Assembly: GCA_016748015.1 (NCBI GenBank)
Contig: JAAOMT010000030.1
Span: 13,796 to 77,795 of the forward strand
Origin: Geosiphon pyriformis
Lineage: Eukaryota; Glomeromycota; Glomeromycetes; Archaeosporales; Geosiphonaceae
Reading direction: 5' to 3'
Length of the DNA stretch: 64,000 bases
Within the stretch, counting starts at the first letter, position 1. Each line of letters starts with the position of its first letter. Below, piece after piece: positions 10,599 to 22,247 of this stretch. A program made the translations under genes and the position numbers. The notes under the pieces were generated by a model. That model had not been told where the DNA came from, made no database searches, and was given only the letters and a program-made list of their open reading frames with translations.

Positions 10599-12143
10599 CT
10601 AAGCTTCCATTATAGATAATTGCTCCTCTGGCAAATTAAACCACTCATCTTTTAAAGCATCATTTGCAGTCGGTCGACTATTAGGATTTTTGTTCATTAA
10701 TTTTTCCTTAAACTGTTTAGCGGATGAAGAAAGTGAAATATGGTTGTAAATTCTAGTATGTTTGAAAAGATTTCCAACCATCCATATATCGCCTGCAGCG
10801 CTACAAAAGTCTTCCCCCGATTTATATTCTGGAGCTCCAATAGCCAATGAATCTCTTTGTAAAGTAAATAGCAACAATTAGCAAACATGTCTAACCGTAA
10901 GTCGAAATTCTTTTATCACTGTACCTTGAAGCTCCTAAGGGAGCAGCTTCTTCAAAGTCAATTAACATCCAACTATCATTCGGGAGTCTTAAAACATTAT
11001 CCCAGCGAATATCCCGATGGACGACGTTCATCTTATGAAGTTTTTCTAGCGTTACAAGTACATGCCGTATAGCATCTCGCAGCTCGCGTTCACATTTAGG
11101 AAATATCGTAAAGCCAACCGGAGCNNNNNNNNNNNNNNNNNNNNNNNNNNNNNNNNNNNNNNNNNNNNNNNNNNNNNNNNNNNNNNNNNNNNNNNNNNNN
11201 NNNNNNNNNNNNNNNNNNNNNNNNNNNNNNNNNNNNNNNNNNNNNNNNNNNNNNNNNNNNNNNNNNNNNNNNNNNNNNNNNNNNNNNNNNNNNNNNNNNN
11301 NNNNNNNNNNNNNNNNNNNNNNNNNNNNNNNNNNNNNNNNNNNNNNNNNNNNNNNNNNNNNNNNNNNNNNNNNNNNNNNNNNNNNNNNNNNNNNNNNNNN
11401 NNNNNNNNNNNNNNNNNNNNNNNNNNNNNNNNNNNNNNNNNNNNNNNNNNNNNNNNNNNNNNNNNNNNNNNNNNNNNNNNNNNNNNNNNNNNNNNNNNNN
11501 NNNNNNNNNNNNNNNNNNNNNNNNNNNNNNNNNNNNNNNNNNNNNNNNNNNNNNNNNNNNNNNNNNNNNNNNNNNNNNNNNNNNNNNNNNNNNNNNNNNN
11601 NNNNNNNNNNNNNNNNNNNNNNNNNNNNNNNNNNNNNNNNNNNNNNNNNNNNNNNNNNNNNNNNNNNNNNNNNNNNNNNNNNNNNNNNNNNNNNNNNNNN
11701 NNNNNNNNNNNNNNNNNNNNNNNNNNNNNNNNNNNNNNNNNNNNNNNNNNNNNNNNNNNNNNNNNNNNNNNNNNNNNNNNNNNNNNNNNNNNNNNNNNNN
11801 NNNNNNNNNNNNNNNNNNNNNNNNNNNNNNNNNNNNNNNNNNNNNNNNNNNNNNNNNNNNNNNNNNNNNNNNNNNNNNNNNNNNNNNNNNNNNNNNNNNN
11901 NNNNNNNNNNNNNNNNNNNNNNNNNNNNNNNNNNNNNNNNNNNNNNNNNNNNNNNNNNNNNNNNNNNNNNNNNNNNNNNNNNNNNNNNNNNTCCGTCCAC
12001 TTTTTTACTCTCAGGTTCCTCTTCAACTCTTCTAATCTATCTCCCTTCTCACCCTTCCTAAACTCCTTCAGCTCCTCCACGCATCTCCTATACTCGGTCT
12101 TAACGTCTCCTAATTCACGTTCGACTCTGTCGACACTAGCCAT
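10599..12143 (-). CDS. Protein kinase-like gene with N-terminal coiled coil (has assembly gap)
   Basis: This is the only probable host gene. The start ATG at 12143 gives a charged, coiled-coil-like N-terminus (MASVDRVERELGDVKTEYRR and on to about residue 50). Then comes the N gap. After the gap the catalytic part reads HKMNVVHRDIRWDNVL (HRD Asp and the following Asn present) and MLIDFEEAAPLG, so the usual DFG is DFE. A 70-bp intron (10924-10855, GT to AG) joins to GAPEYKSGEDFCSAAGDIWMVG (APE and DxW motifs) and NPNSRPTANDAL, and the stop is at 10599. Splicing puts both parts in one frame. The ATP-binding lobe would lie in the gap and cannot be checked. Fungal kinase-like or Crinkler-type effector kinases are possible relatives, but I cannot assign a family. 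Composition is clearly less AT-rich than the flanks. Confidence 0.78.
10855..10924 (-). other. Spliceosomal intron in the kinase-like gene
   Basis: On the minus strand the donor is AAG/GTACAG and the acceptor TTTACAAAG/AGATTC. The 70-bp intron contains an in-frame stop (ACGGTTAG) and a branch-like GCTAAT about 25 bases before the acceptor. Removing it joins HRD/DFE to the APE motif in frame, which supports the call. Confidence 0.75.
11125..11991. other. Assembly gap (N run)
   Basis: There are 867 undetermined bases inside the kinase-like gene. The reading frames on the two sides do not agree across the N count, so the gap length is nominal or an intron lies within it. Long open frames drawn through the Ns are not real. 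Confidence 0.99.
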
Positions 12144-13235
12144 GGTGTTTTGCGTGTTTGTTATGGTTTGGGAAGATATGGACCTAATATATGTTTGGTT
12201 CGTGTCAATGACGTTTCAGATCTTTGATTTATCAGTATTTAGGTAACAAACCCGCTATAACCCTGCCGTATGCCTATATAATATAATTGTTTTTTAATAA
12301 TTATTGTATTGTGCAATATTCATTAAATTATTTTTGTTTTGTTAAAATAACATTCTTATTGTTTTATATATTTAATATTGAATAAAATTCGGTTCATAAT
12401 TTAAAATAAAAATAATGGTAAGTTTTAAAATTGGAAAATTAAATATATTTTTAATATTATTTTGCATATATATATGTAACTTTATATTAATTTTAAACTT
12501 ATGAAATAAAAGTTTATATATTTAATTTATAAATAAAACAAATTTAATAATGTTATTTTTTATGTATTAATTAAATATAATTTAATTAAAACTTAAAATA
12601 TATAACAAAAATATTACTTACACATTTTTTATATATAACCAATAATTTAAACTTATATTAGGCTATATAAATTAAAAAACCTATTTGTTTTTATTTTATT
12701 TATGTTTTTAGCAACTTTTTATTTAAATACTAATTTAATTTTTATTTTAAACATTATATATTTAAGCTTTAATACTTTTTTTTTACTTTTATATTAATAC
12801 TTTATATTTTTACAAAATTATTAATTAATTAATTTTATTTTTATTAAATAAATTTATTATTTTTTATTATTTAATTTTAAATCAAATTATTTTTAAAAAA
12901 GTAAAAAATCAGTTTTTAAAAAAAATTCTGTTTTTGTTATATTTCTATTACTATTTTACAAGATAATAATTTTTTGACTTAAATATAATAGCTATTATTA
13001 ATAATACTATAATTAAAAAAAGTCAATAAATAGAACTATTTATGGTTTTATAAATAATATTTTTACACAAAAATTTAAAGTTTTAGTTAAAAATATTAAA
13101 AACTTAGATAATAAGATAAATTTAATTTTAAAAATACTTTTAAATAATATTTGTATTAAATAATTTAAAAACTAATTTTGCAAAAAAGATAAGATTTTTT
13201 TTAAATATTAATATTAATTAAAAAACAAAAAAAAA
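12144..13235. other. AT-rich intergenic region, probable promoter side of the kinase-like gene
   Basis: The first about 130 bases upstream of the kinase start are of mixed composition (an AACCCGCTATAACCCTGCC stretch near 12250) and may hold its 5'UTR and promoter. No specific site is recognised. From about 12290 to the LINE start the sequence is almost pure A/T with no gene or recognisable repeat. Confidence 0.5.
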
Positions 13236-13375
13236 ACTTATTTTTCTTTTTCATCCCAAATTGCTAAAAAAAAAGAGTCAAAAAGTTTCTGAAAAAAGTT
13301 TTTACAATTCAGTACAATAAATTTAAACTCTTTATTCTTAACTATGATACTATCATTGGCTGTAGTATTGCTGTT

Positions 13376-15177
13376 ATGAAGAAGGCTATTAAAGTTTCTG
13401 GTTCTAGTGATAGCTTCAGATGTGTTCTTCTAAAGAAAAAAAAGAGAGGTGGTGTTTTAGAAAATGGTTCTGATAATAAAAATATTGGTCCTAAAGTTTA
13501 GAATAGTTGTTTATAGAGTTTAGAAACTGGTGACACCACTGAATCTGAAAGTATCAATATGAAGGAGAAATGTCTGGTGGAAGAAACCAGTTTCAATTAT
13601 GGTAAAAGCAGTGCTTTTGCTGAAAGAAATTCTAATCAAACACCTACTGGTTCGAAGATCAAAACCAAAAAAGCATTAGGTAAGCCATTGGGAAAAATTA
13701 ATTTTTTATTAAGTGGTGATAAAGATAATATTCTTTTGAACACTCCATTAAAACTTCTCCTACCTTTAAAAAATCTGGTCAACATTTTTGTTCACAAATC
13801 TTTTGCTTTGAATATTGGATTGAACAAGATAATTGGAAAATTCTCTCAAAAAAAGCTTCAAGTGGTCAAAAAGTTGTTTTCAAAAATCAATAATTTTGAA
13901 GAGGGGAGGCCTCTACTCTCTCAAAATTTGTTGGGATCATTAAAGTGACATTCACATCTGAATTAAGTTTGGTGCAAACTTCTAAAAAAGCTGAAGAAGC
14001 AAATATTTTGGTAAATACCAATCTCAAAAAATCATCTGAACATTTGGATCAGGCTGTGGTGTTGAAAGAAATTCCAATTAGAACTTCAACTAAGACTGTG
14101 TATGCTGTGCTATTTGAGTTCGGAATAATTAAGTCAATCAAGATGCAATTGGTAGGGCTGTGACAAAAAGCAGTGGTTAAATTTGAACAGGTTGATCATG
14201 CTGATTTAGTCACAGCAAAATAGTCTATCCTAATTGGAAAAAATGTGGTGCATGTTGCTAGATCTGATGTAGACAAAGAATCATAGAATGCAAGAGATGT
14301 TTACAAAGCTTTTTTATACACTCTGCCAATGGAGACCAACACACATAATATTTGGAACTACATTACTTTAGTGGGTGAGAAAACTTGTATCATTGACTAT
14401 TACCCAGTTTTTTATGTCTGGACCAGATGTATTGCTGTCTGTTTTGATTCTGCTGAGTCATTGGATGCTGTCATGAAGACCACACTTGTTCTAAAAAGAG
14501 CCAATTTATAATGGTTTTGTTTTGTTCTAGCTAAGTATACCGGGTGTGAGAAATTAGGTTATATATTTTTGACTTGTCCTGTTGGTGAGAAGAAAGGTGT
14601 TTCTTTTGGTGCTTTATTATAAAAAACTCTTTCAGATTCTGATAAAAACAGGCTGGCTACCATTTATGCTAAATGCTCAGCTTCAGTTGCTTATCCTGTT
14701 TCTTTTAGTGGTGTCTTATAGGCACAAATTGCTGGTGGGTCTTCTTTCTCTTCTCTTTCTGTTTGGAATGTTTTATTAAATGCTGGCTTTTTTTCAGAGA
14801 TGAAGCCTATCCCATTGGTGTTTTTGGATTTAAATAATAGGTTTGTTGCTCTTGAGCACAGTCTTTCCAGCTTCACAAAGTGTGTTAATAAGCTGGCTAA
14901 GAAGTTGGATACACTTGAGCCAACAGTTTCCCAGCTTAGTTCTAAATATTAGTCATTGATGACTTCTTCATCACAGAATTAGGGGGCGGATATAGTAATA
15001 AGTGAGGGTTCAGATATGGCCACTAGTAGTGAGACTGTTGTAGGAGTGGTGGTAGTTAATTCTTCAGTTATCTTGAGAATTGAAGAGACATTGAATAATC
15101 TTTTAATCATAGTTATGAGTCTTTTAGCTAAAAAAGACAATACTGATTCAGTTTCTACCCTTCATCTTTCTCAATGA
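13376..15177 (+). pseudogene. LINE copy 2 ORF1 (broken)
   Basis: The likely start is the ATG at 13376 (MKKAIKVSGS), followed by a basic LKKKKRGG cluster. Homology to copy 1 runs through MKEKCLVEETS (13559), the RNA-binding-like region (13945-14510) and the knuckle region, whose Cys residues read KYTGCEKLGYIFLTC near 14535, with the histidine replaced by tyrosine. It ends at TGA 15175-15177, overlapping the ORF2 ATG at 15174. In-frame stops at several places (for example after GPKV near 13499 and QLVGL at 14161) kill it. Confidence 0.82.
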
Positions 15178-17801
15178 ATAGTAAGGTTTGGAAAGTTGTC
15201 ACTTGCAATATTAAGGGAATGAACAATTCTGCAAAGTAGGGTAATATAATTTGTTGGCATAAAAATATGAACAATTTGATTTTCATTGTTATTGAAACTA
15301 AATTGAAAAATAAAGTCTATTTATAGATTATAAACAAGTTTGATGGTGTTCATGTCTTTACTTTTGGTGTAAATTCTGGTTACTTGGATTCAGGCATTAC
15401 TATTATTATGGACATTTTTTTGGCTTGTCATGTGTGCAAAGTTTGTGAAGTGTCTAGTTAAATCTTTTCTGTTAAGTTGCTTTTCAAGAATAAGTTTTCT
15501 GTATTGATTTTGGGGTTATATGCTGGTGTTTCTTTGGTAGTTCAGTTTTTTCAGACTGTTGACATCAATTCTCTTATTGCAAAGACTGTGAATGAATTTT
15601 TTTTTGTTATTCTTGATGGTGACTTTAATAAGAATGATTTTTGTAAATGTGCCAGTTTCAGGAAATGCTTTGATTTGGGTCTAATAAACTCTTTAGCTGG
15701 AAGCTTATTTGCTAATTTACCAATATAATGCAATTTTTGTAATGTTGCTAAGACAATTGATTATGTGTTTGTTTCTTTGAATTTAATTGATGTGATAATA
15801 GGTCACAATATGACTAATATTGTGGATTATTTTGATACTGATTATGTAACTGTTTCTGTTTTTGTAAGTTTGGATGGTTTGTTGGATGTTTAGCTGTCCT
15901 TGCAGTGCAAGCAGGTGAACAAGAATTGTTAGAAGTTTGACATCAGTAGTGCTGATGAGAAGAAGTGATGCAAATTTAGAAATGTTACAGCTGTTAATAC
16001 TGCTATGTTTTCAGATGTGTTTGTGGTAGCTGAAAGGTCTTCAGATCTAGATGTAATGTAAGACATTGTTCATAGAATCATGATTTTGTCAGCCAATAAA
16101 ACATTTAAAAAGAAATAGTTCAAAAATTATGACAGTGTTTTTATCAAATTGTCTTCTAAGTTCTATAAGCTAGAATTGTATGTATTCAGGCTGGTAAAAG
16201 CTTTTTGTTTGGTTTTAAGTAAGGATTTTGTTTTGTTGCTAGGTATATGGGATAGACTTAATTCTAATGGCACAGCAGAAATGAAGTCTCTTTTTCTTTT
16301 AGGTTCTATTTTTGATGATATTCATTCTGAACTGGCAAAAGTGAAGAAATCTTACTGTTCTTTCAAGTTGCTAGAATTTAAGCATGCTAAAAAATCTTAT
16401 ATTAAGTGGGCCATTACCAGTAGAATAGAAAGTTTTGAATTAGATAAGGGTTGTACTATCAGGAGTGTATTAGAGCATCTTTTTTGCAAGATGGTGTTGG
16501 ATCATTTGGTTGTAAGTAATGAGTTGGTCTTAAAGCCTGATTTGGTTAAATTTAAGATAGATGAGATTATGAAGAATTGGACTAGGAAATGTGAAATGGT
16601 GTTTGATATTTCTGATGATTAAACTCACCAATATCAGCCTTTGGAATATGTTTTCAATAATGCATTTTCTAATGTAATGTGTCTAATTGGTTTTGATAAT
16701 ATGTTTGTTGTGGTCTTGAATCTGCCTAATGGGAAAGCAGCTGGTCTTTCTGGCATCTCTAATGAATTGTGGAAACACTGTAACAATTCAGTTTTGGATA
16801 TGTTTTTGGTGTTCTTGAATCTGTGTTTGATTTGTGAATCAGTATTTGGGTCTTAAAGAGAAACTTGGGTTTTAATAATTCCTAAGTCATATGAATGAGA
16901 AAGTGTTTTTATGAATATTTGTCTTATTGCTTTGATTGAAACAGCTCACAAAATTCTTTTCAAAATTCTTTTAGATAGGATTTCTTTAGCTTGCAGCACT
17001 TATAATATTTTACATAAAGACAATTTCTTTGTTTTGAGAGGTACAACAATGCAATCACCTATTTTTGCCATTGGCTCAGTGGTCAAAGATGCCTTGAAAA
17101 AAAACTGAGAACTGTGGCTGGTTTTGCAGAACATGTATAAGACCTATGACTCTGTTGGTTAGAAATGTCTTAGGAGGAATTTGGTTAGAATCAAGATGTG
17201 TGACAAGTTTATTAGATTTTTTGGTAGTATTTACAATAGTCATATTAACAAAGTAATGACAGACTTTGGCTTGACTGATGGGTATCATGTTCATAAAGGG
17301 TTAGACCAAGGGGAAGTTTTCTTACTTTTTCTTTAGTGTATATTCTATGATTTGCTTCTATGTGAGGTTAAAAGGCAGGACAGTATGTGTAGTTACAAGT
17401 TGAATTCTCATTTTGTCTCCAAGTCTGACTAGGCAGAATCTCAGACTGGGTTGACATTATTTTTTATTGCTGATGCTTTTATTGATGATACAATTTGGAT
17501 TGGTAGTAGCCAAACTACTACACAACACATCCTCAATATTGCTAGAGAATTCTTTAGGTTTAATGACATTTCTATAAATAATAACAAGACTGTGGCCATC
17601 TTCATTAACTGCTGGGTTTCAAACTCTTATCTGACTGTTAGTGGCTTGCCTATTTCTGTCACCAAAAAAGGGGAATCTTAGCATTATTTGGGTATTTTTT
17701 TGTCTTTTAAGAGTCTGTTGAAACTTAGCTTGGCTAAAGTGTATTCAAATGTTCAGTTTTTTGTCAATCTTGTTTTGAGAAAAACAATCTCAGATAAACA
17801 G
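15174..17801 (+). pseudogene. LINE copy 2 ORF2, first part: endonuclease and RT (broken)
   Basis: It starts MNSKVWKVVTCNIKGMNN, which preserves the first strand and Asn of an APE-type endonuclease, then FIVIETKLK (Glu) and ILDGDFNKND near 15620. The RT region has LPNGKAAGLSGISNELW near 16725, MYKTYDSVG near 17130 and FIDD at 17478-17489. Many TGG or CAG codons have become stops. It is cut by element D after the RT palm, within the connection region; the remainder resumes at 27703. Confidence 0.87.
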
Positions 17802-18643
17802 TGTTATAGTTGATTATTTGGGGTCTCAAATCAAATAACAAACCCATAACTTGATGTTCAATTGATATAATGTTGTTGGTAATATCTGAAGGTATTGTTA
17901 TCTGAAGGTTTTGGTTGAGTTTTTTGTATAATGGACAGAAATTCAATGGTGATAGTTTTATCCGTAGCTTCTCAAAACTGCAGTTTTGTCAATTTCTTTC
18001 TCAGCTTGATGGCCGGTATTCCTCCTGGTAAGCTATCTTCAATCGAGTGTTCTACTTTTATTCCTGGGTCTTTTATCAGTTACGTTTATTCTGACATTAG
18101 TGCCCCACACATTAATCCTTAATAGAGTTAGTAAACAACAATAAAATCAAAGCAAGAAAATAAAAAAGGAAAAGAAAATAAAGAAAAAAAAGAAATAATC
18201 CAAGGTGATTTGCAAGTTAGTATTTCATCAATAGCCATGATTAAGGGCTATTGTTTCAGTATGGTTAAGTGTCAATTACTATTAACATAAAGTGTTGATA
18301 GTAGAAATAGATTTGAGATAACAAATAGTTATTTATTAGATGATTGTGATTTGGAGAATTGCTTAGATTAAATCTAAACTGAGAGGTCTGTCTTTTCAGC
18401 TTTTAATCCTACTGCTATATATACATAATTGAGATTCCTCAATTCCTCAATTCTCCACAACAGAAATCTTGCGATTCCTTTGAGAGGAATTTTAGAATTC
18501 TGGAATCCTGCGATTTCTTATAAGAATCTTGTAATTCCTGAAATCCTGTAATTCCTGAGAGGAATCCTGGAATTCCATATTTTACTATGTCTACTTCTAA
18601 TTGGCTATGCTAATCTCTATTCCCTATATTTCTATAAGTAACA
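17802..18643 (-). repeat. Element D 3' LTR
   Basis: The LTR is 842 bp, with ends TGTTACTTATAG and CTATAACA on the element strand. In sense order it has an AATTCC/GGAATT palindrome array (about 18575-18430), TATGTATATATAG, AAAAGACAGACC, the conserved hairpin at 18253-18229 (stem CAATAGCC/GGCTATTG, loop CTTAATCAT), a T-rich tract (18205-18150) and U5. The length equals that of the 5' LTR exactly. Confidence 0.93.
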
Positions 18644-18662
18644 TTATTTCCTCTTTTTAATA
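18644..18662 (-). other. Element D polypurine tract
   Basis: Directly before the 3' LTR the element strand reads AAAAAGAGGAAATAA, then TGTTA. The same position in B and C has AAAAAGAGAGGGATAA and AAAAAGAGAAGATAA. This is the expected plus-strand primer. Confidence 0.8.
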
Positions 18663-19320
18663 TTGAGCTCTATCAAAATTTAACTCTTTTAATTCCCTCT
18701 CTTGAAGTATTTCCTGGATTTTGTTTTTAAGAATTACTTGTGTTATTTGAGTTTATAATTCTTCAAATTGAGCATTGGTGATCTTTCCCAATTGATTACT
18801 GGTAACCATATCCATTGCTTTGCTGAGTAAAAGTTCTGGTTAATCCTGGAATGCTGTGTGTATTTGGTATATAGCTCGAGCTTGTGTGAATAAGTTGTTT
18901 TTCCCCACAAAATGTTCTAGTTGTTGTAATATTGTTGTGTCAAATAACCACTTTGTTTTATTTGTGTATAAATTCTGAATATTCATGTATTGTCCCAAGT
19001 AAAAATAACAATAGTTTTTTGGAAATTGTTGTATCCACCAATTCCAAGTTTTTTTGGTCAATTTTTGATATATTGACTCTTTTGTCAATTTTTTTATTGC
19101 CATTTTTACTTTTGCAATGATTTTGTCAATGGTATTTTCTGTCTTCTGTGTTATAATATCTTTTTGGTATCTTGATATCGAATGGTTTGTTAATTGATTG
19201 TAATCTCCATTTTTTGGTGTTGGATCAATTAAAAAAGTTGTTGTGCTAATAAGTAAATGTTGTCTGTAATCTCCATTTTTCTGATATTTTCTGTCACATC
19301 TACTATGTCTTTATATATTC
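18656..19320 (-). pseudogene. Element D ORF3: uncharacterised extra ORF after integrase
   Basis: A reading frame lies between the integrase and the polypurine tract. Visible parts are KNGDYRQ and KNGDYNQ near the N-terminus, IDKIIAKVKMAIKKLTKES near 19100, a Trp/Tyr-rich stretch (KTWNWWIQQFPKNYCYFY), then QLGKITNAQFEEL and NFDRAQY at the end. Stops occur after HTAFQD (18842) and EEL. The C-terminal part matches frames at the same place in A, B and C, so it is a real gene of this lineage. No signal peptide or clear membrane segment is seen, so an envelope is not supported. Function is unknown. Confidence 0.6.
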
Positions 19321-19324
19321 TTTT

Positions 19325-20671
19325 GATGGATTAATTTCATGTGTTGTTGTTAATTATAATGATTGGTTTCAGATCTCATGGAATCTTATCTAGTCGGACT
19401 AGTAATTTTTGTACTCCTAATTGTAGAATATTACTGGTGGAGAGTGGTATGGTGTTGTGATATGGTTTCAGTCAATCTCCATGTGCTGCTTTGGTTAAAA
19501 TTTTGTTATCCAGTCTCAATTTGTAAGCTCTATTTCTTAGAATTTCTTCTATGTGAAATGGTCTGTTCCATTTGGGGTCAAATTTTCCACTTCATTGTTT
19601 TTCTGCTTTGGTACAATGTAAGAGTACTTTGTCTCTAATCTTGAATTTAACTGGTTTGTTTGGTAGTTGACTATCGTGTCTTTCTTTCTGTTTTTCTTGT
19701 GATTTTTGAATATTATCAACTGCTCTTCTTTTTTTGTTTTCCAATGTTTCCATTAAGTCATATGTTTTTCTCCACAATGTTTCTTGAAAATTCTCTTTTC
19801 TCTCTACTGGTAACATTGCTGTTCTCCTATACACTAATTTAAATGGTGTTGCTTGTGTAGTATCTTGTCTCATTGTCCGATAAGTAAATAATACTAATAG
19901 TATGAACAAATCCCAATTGTTCTGGTTTTCTTGGCTGAGTTTTGCTATTGCTTCACACAATGTTCTGTTGAATCTTTTGATTAATCCATTGGTTTGTAGA
20001 TGGTATGGTGATAATAATGGTCTCTTAATTCCGAATCTTTAGCTCAATTCTGTTAATGTTCTGTTCACAAAATGTGTTCTTTGGTCTGATAACAATTCTT
20101 TTAGACATCCATGTCAACAAATCAAATCCTGATAAATGAATTTGGCAATAGATTCTGCATTTGCTCTTTGAATTGCTTTTGCTTTTGGCCATTTAGTAAG
20201 ATAGTTCATAGCTACTGCTATGTATCTGTTTTTTCTGCTGGTAATTGTTAATGGTCTGACTAAATCAATTCTAATACAGTCAAATGGTTGTCCCACTTTG
20301 ATTGGTCTTAATGATTCACTGGGTCTTGTTCCTTCTTTTCACTGACAAGCATCACAATTTTGCACATATTAGATGATGTCTGGATACATTAATGGCCAAT
20401 AGTATTTCTTTCTGGTTCTTTCCATGGTTGCTTCTTTATGAAAATGTCCTGCAGTTGGATTTAAATACATGTTGAACAGTATTGTCTCTTTTTCTGGTTC
20501 TGTAATTACTCTGGTTGGTTGATCTGAATCTTTTCTATTTTTCTGATAAAGTATATTTTGGTGAATGATAAAATATTTGAATTGTTGTTTGATTCTCTTT
20601 TGTTCTGGTTGAGATAATTTCTCCTTGAATTGTTGAGTATCTATATAATATTGAAGTTGTTGATATTTCAT
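19325..20671 (-). pseudogene. Element D integrase (broken)
   Basis: The order is a zinc-binding HHCC region (GHFHKEATMERTRKKYYW, then NCDACQ near 20355) and the DDE core: first Asp in IRIDLVRPLT near 20260, second Asp in LLSDQRTHF near 20080. In the third position NGLIKRFNRTLCE near 19965 has Lys where catalytic Glu is expected, and element C still has Glu there. The C-terminal part ends KAAHGDxLKPYHN and DKIPxDLKPIII, with no chromodomain visible. Stops interrupt it at several Trp and Gln codons. The Glu-to-Lys change alone would inactivate strand transfer (family knowledge). Confidence 0.88.
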
Positions 20672-20689
20672 CTTTTGTTATATTTTTGT

Positions 20690-22235
20690 GGGTATTGTTT
20701 TGGTTTTGTTATATTTTTGGGTTGAAATGTTCTTAGATTTGTCTTATTTGTGACAAACTGTTGGCATTTCCATTGTCTTTTCTCTTTTTATAATGTATAA
20801 TATAAGTATATAGTACAAGTGCTATTTTCTATCTTGACTGTCTTTTGTCTCCAAATTCTTGTTTTTGGAGTGATGTCAATCCTTTGTGATCTGTATACAC
20901 CTCAAACTTTTGGCTCAAGTATTCTTTCTATTTCAAAACTGCCCAATAGATTGCTAAGTGTTCTTGTTCTGGTGTTCTATAGTTTTTTTCGGCTGGTGTT
21001 AGATCTTGGCTGGCATATGCTACTGGATGTTCTCTGCCGTCTGGTCCTCTTTGAGATAGTACTGCTCCCAATGCTTGGCCAGATGTATCAGTGGTAATAA
21101 TGAATGGTTTGCTGTGATCTGGATAGATCAGTACCAGAGCTTGAATGAGCTTTCTTTTCAGAATATCAAAAGCTTCTTGTTAACTTTCTGTCCATTCATA
21201 TTTTGTATTCTTGGTTTGCAGTTGGTTGAGTGGCTGTGCTATCTTGGAAAAGTTCTTGATAAAATGTCAATAGTAGCTGGTGAATCCCAAGAATGATTTC
21301 AGTTCTGTCATATTAGTCAGCACTGGAAAGTTTTTTACTATCTCTATTTTCTCTGGATCCATTTTGATGCCATCTTTGCTGACTATGTGTCCCAAAAATT
21401 TTAGTTCTGTCTTGTCAAAGAAGCACTTTGTTGCATTTAACTTTAGTCCTACTCTTCTTAGTCTTTCAAACACTTATTAAAGATGATGAAAATGATCATC
21501 AAATGTTTTTGAGAATACATTGGTGTCGTTCAAGTATACAATTACTAATTTCCATAATAAGCCAGTATACACAATTTCTATTAGTCATTGGAAAGTGGCT
21601 GGAGTGTTGGTTAAGCCAAATGGCATCACTTCAAATTTGAAATTCCCTTCTCTAGTAGTGAATGCTGTCTTCTCTTTGTTGGCTGAATTCATGGCTATTT
21701 GCCAGTAACCACTGTCTAAGTTTAATGTTGAGAACCATTTGTTCCCACCAAAAGCATTGAATAATTCCTGTATTCGTGGAGTTGGATAGCTGTCTCCACA
21801 AATTATACTATTGAGTTTTTTGTAGTTCACACAAAATTGAATTTTGCCATTCTTCTTATGGACAAGTACCACTGGTGACGACCAGGGGCTTATTGATGGT
21901 TGGATTAGCCCATTGTTAAGCATTTGGTTTATCTCTTGACAAATAATCTTGTGGCTGGCTGGTGGCACTCTGTATGCTCTTAGTTTAATTGGCATTGCAT
22001 CTCCAATCTTGATTTGATGCTGGATGATATTAGTTCGGCCAAACTTATTTTCACTGACAAAGATGTTGTTGAACTGGTTGAGCAACATCTTGAGCTGCAT
22101 ACGTTGAAGTGGATCTAAGTTTCCTATGTTTATTTGTTCCAATTGTTCTGGTTGGAGCAAATAACATTTGCTTCATCCATATATTGTTTGTGATGTAATA
22201 TCAACATATCCACAAAGTTGTAGAAAGTCTGGAAT
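20690..22235 (-). pseudogene. Element D reverse transcriptase and RNase H (broken)
   Basis: The RT begins after the dUTPase extension (YRVPPASHKIICQEINQML, then SPWSSPVVLVHKKNGKIQFC). Motif A reads FSTLNLDSGYW, with Asn for the catalytic Asp, and motif B MPFGLTNTPATFQ. The active-site loop is YLND at 21525-21536 where YxDD is expected. Thumb and RNase H follow: KFLGHIVSKDGIKMDP, then FIITTDTSGQALGAVLSQ, YRTPEQEHLAIYWAV and VYTDHKGL near 20880. Several stops are present (near 21475, 21260, 21180 and 20700). Confidence 0.88.
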
Positions 22236-22247
22236 GGTGCTTGGTGG

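Noticed and set aside
10891-12246. Long open frames of 360-390 codons across the first N run
   Set aside because: They are mostly undetermined bases. Only the kinase motifs and the N-terminal coil on the minus strand are supported.
18430-18580. CRISPR-like array of short palindromic repeats
   Set aside because: Units are irregular, have no spacers of constant length, and occur at the same place in both LTRs of one retroelement.
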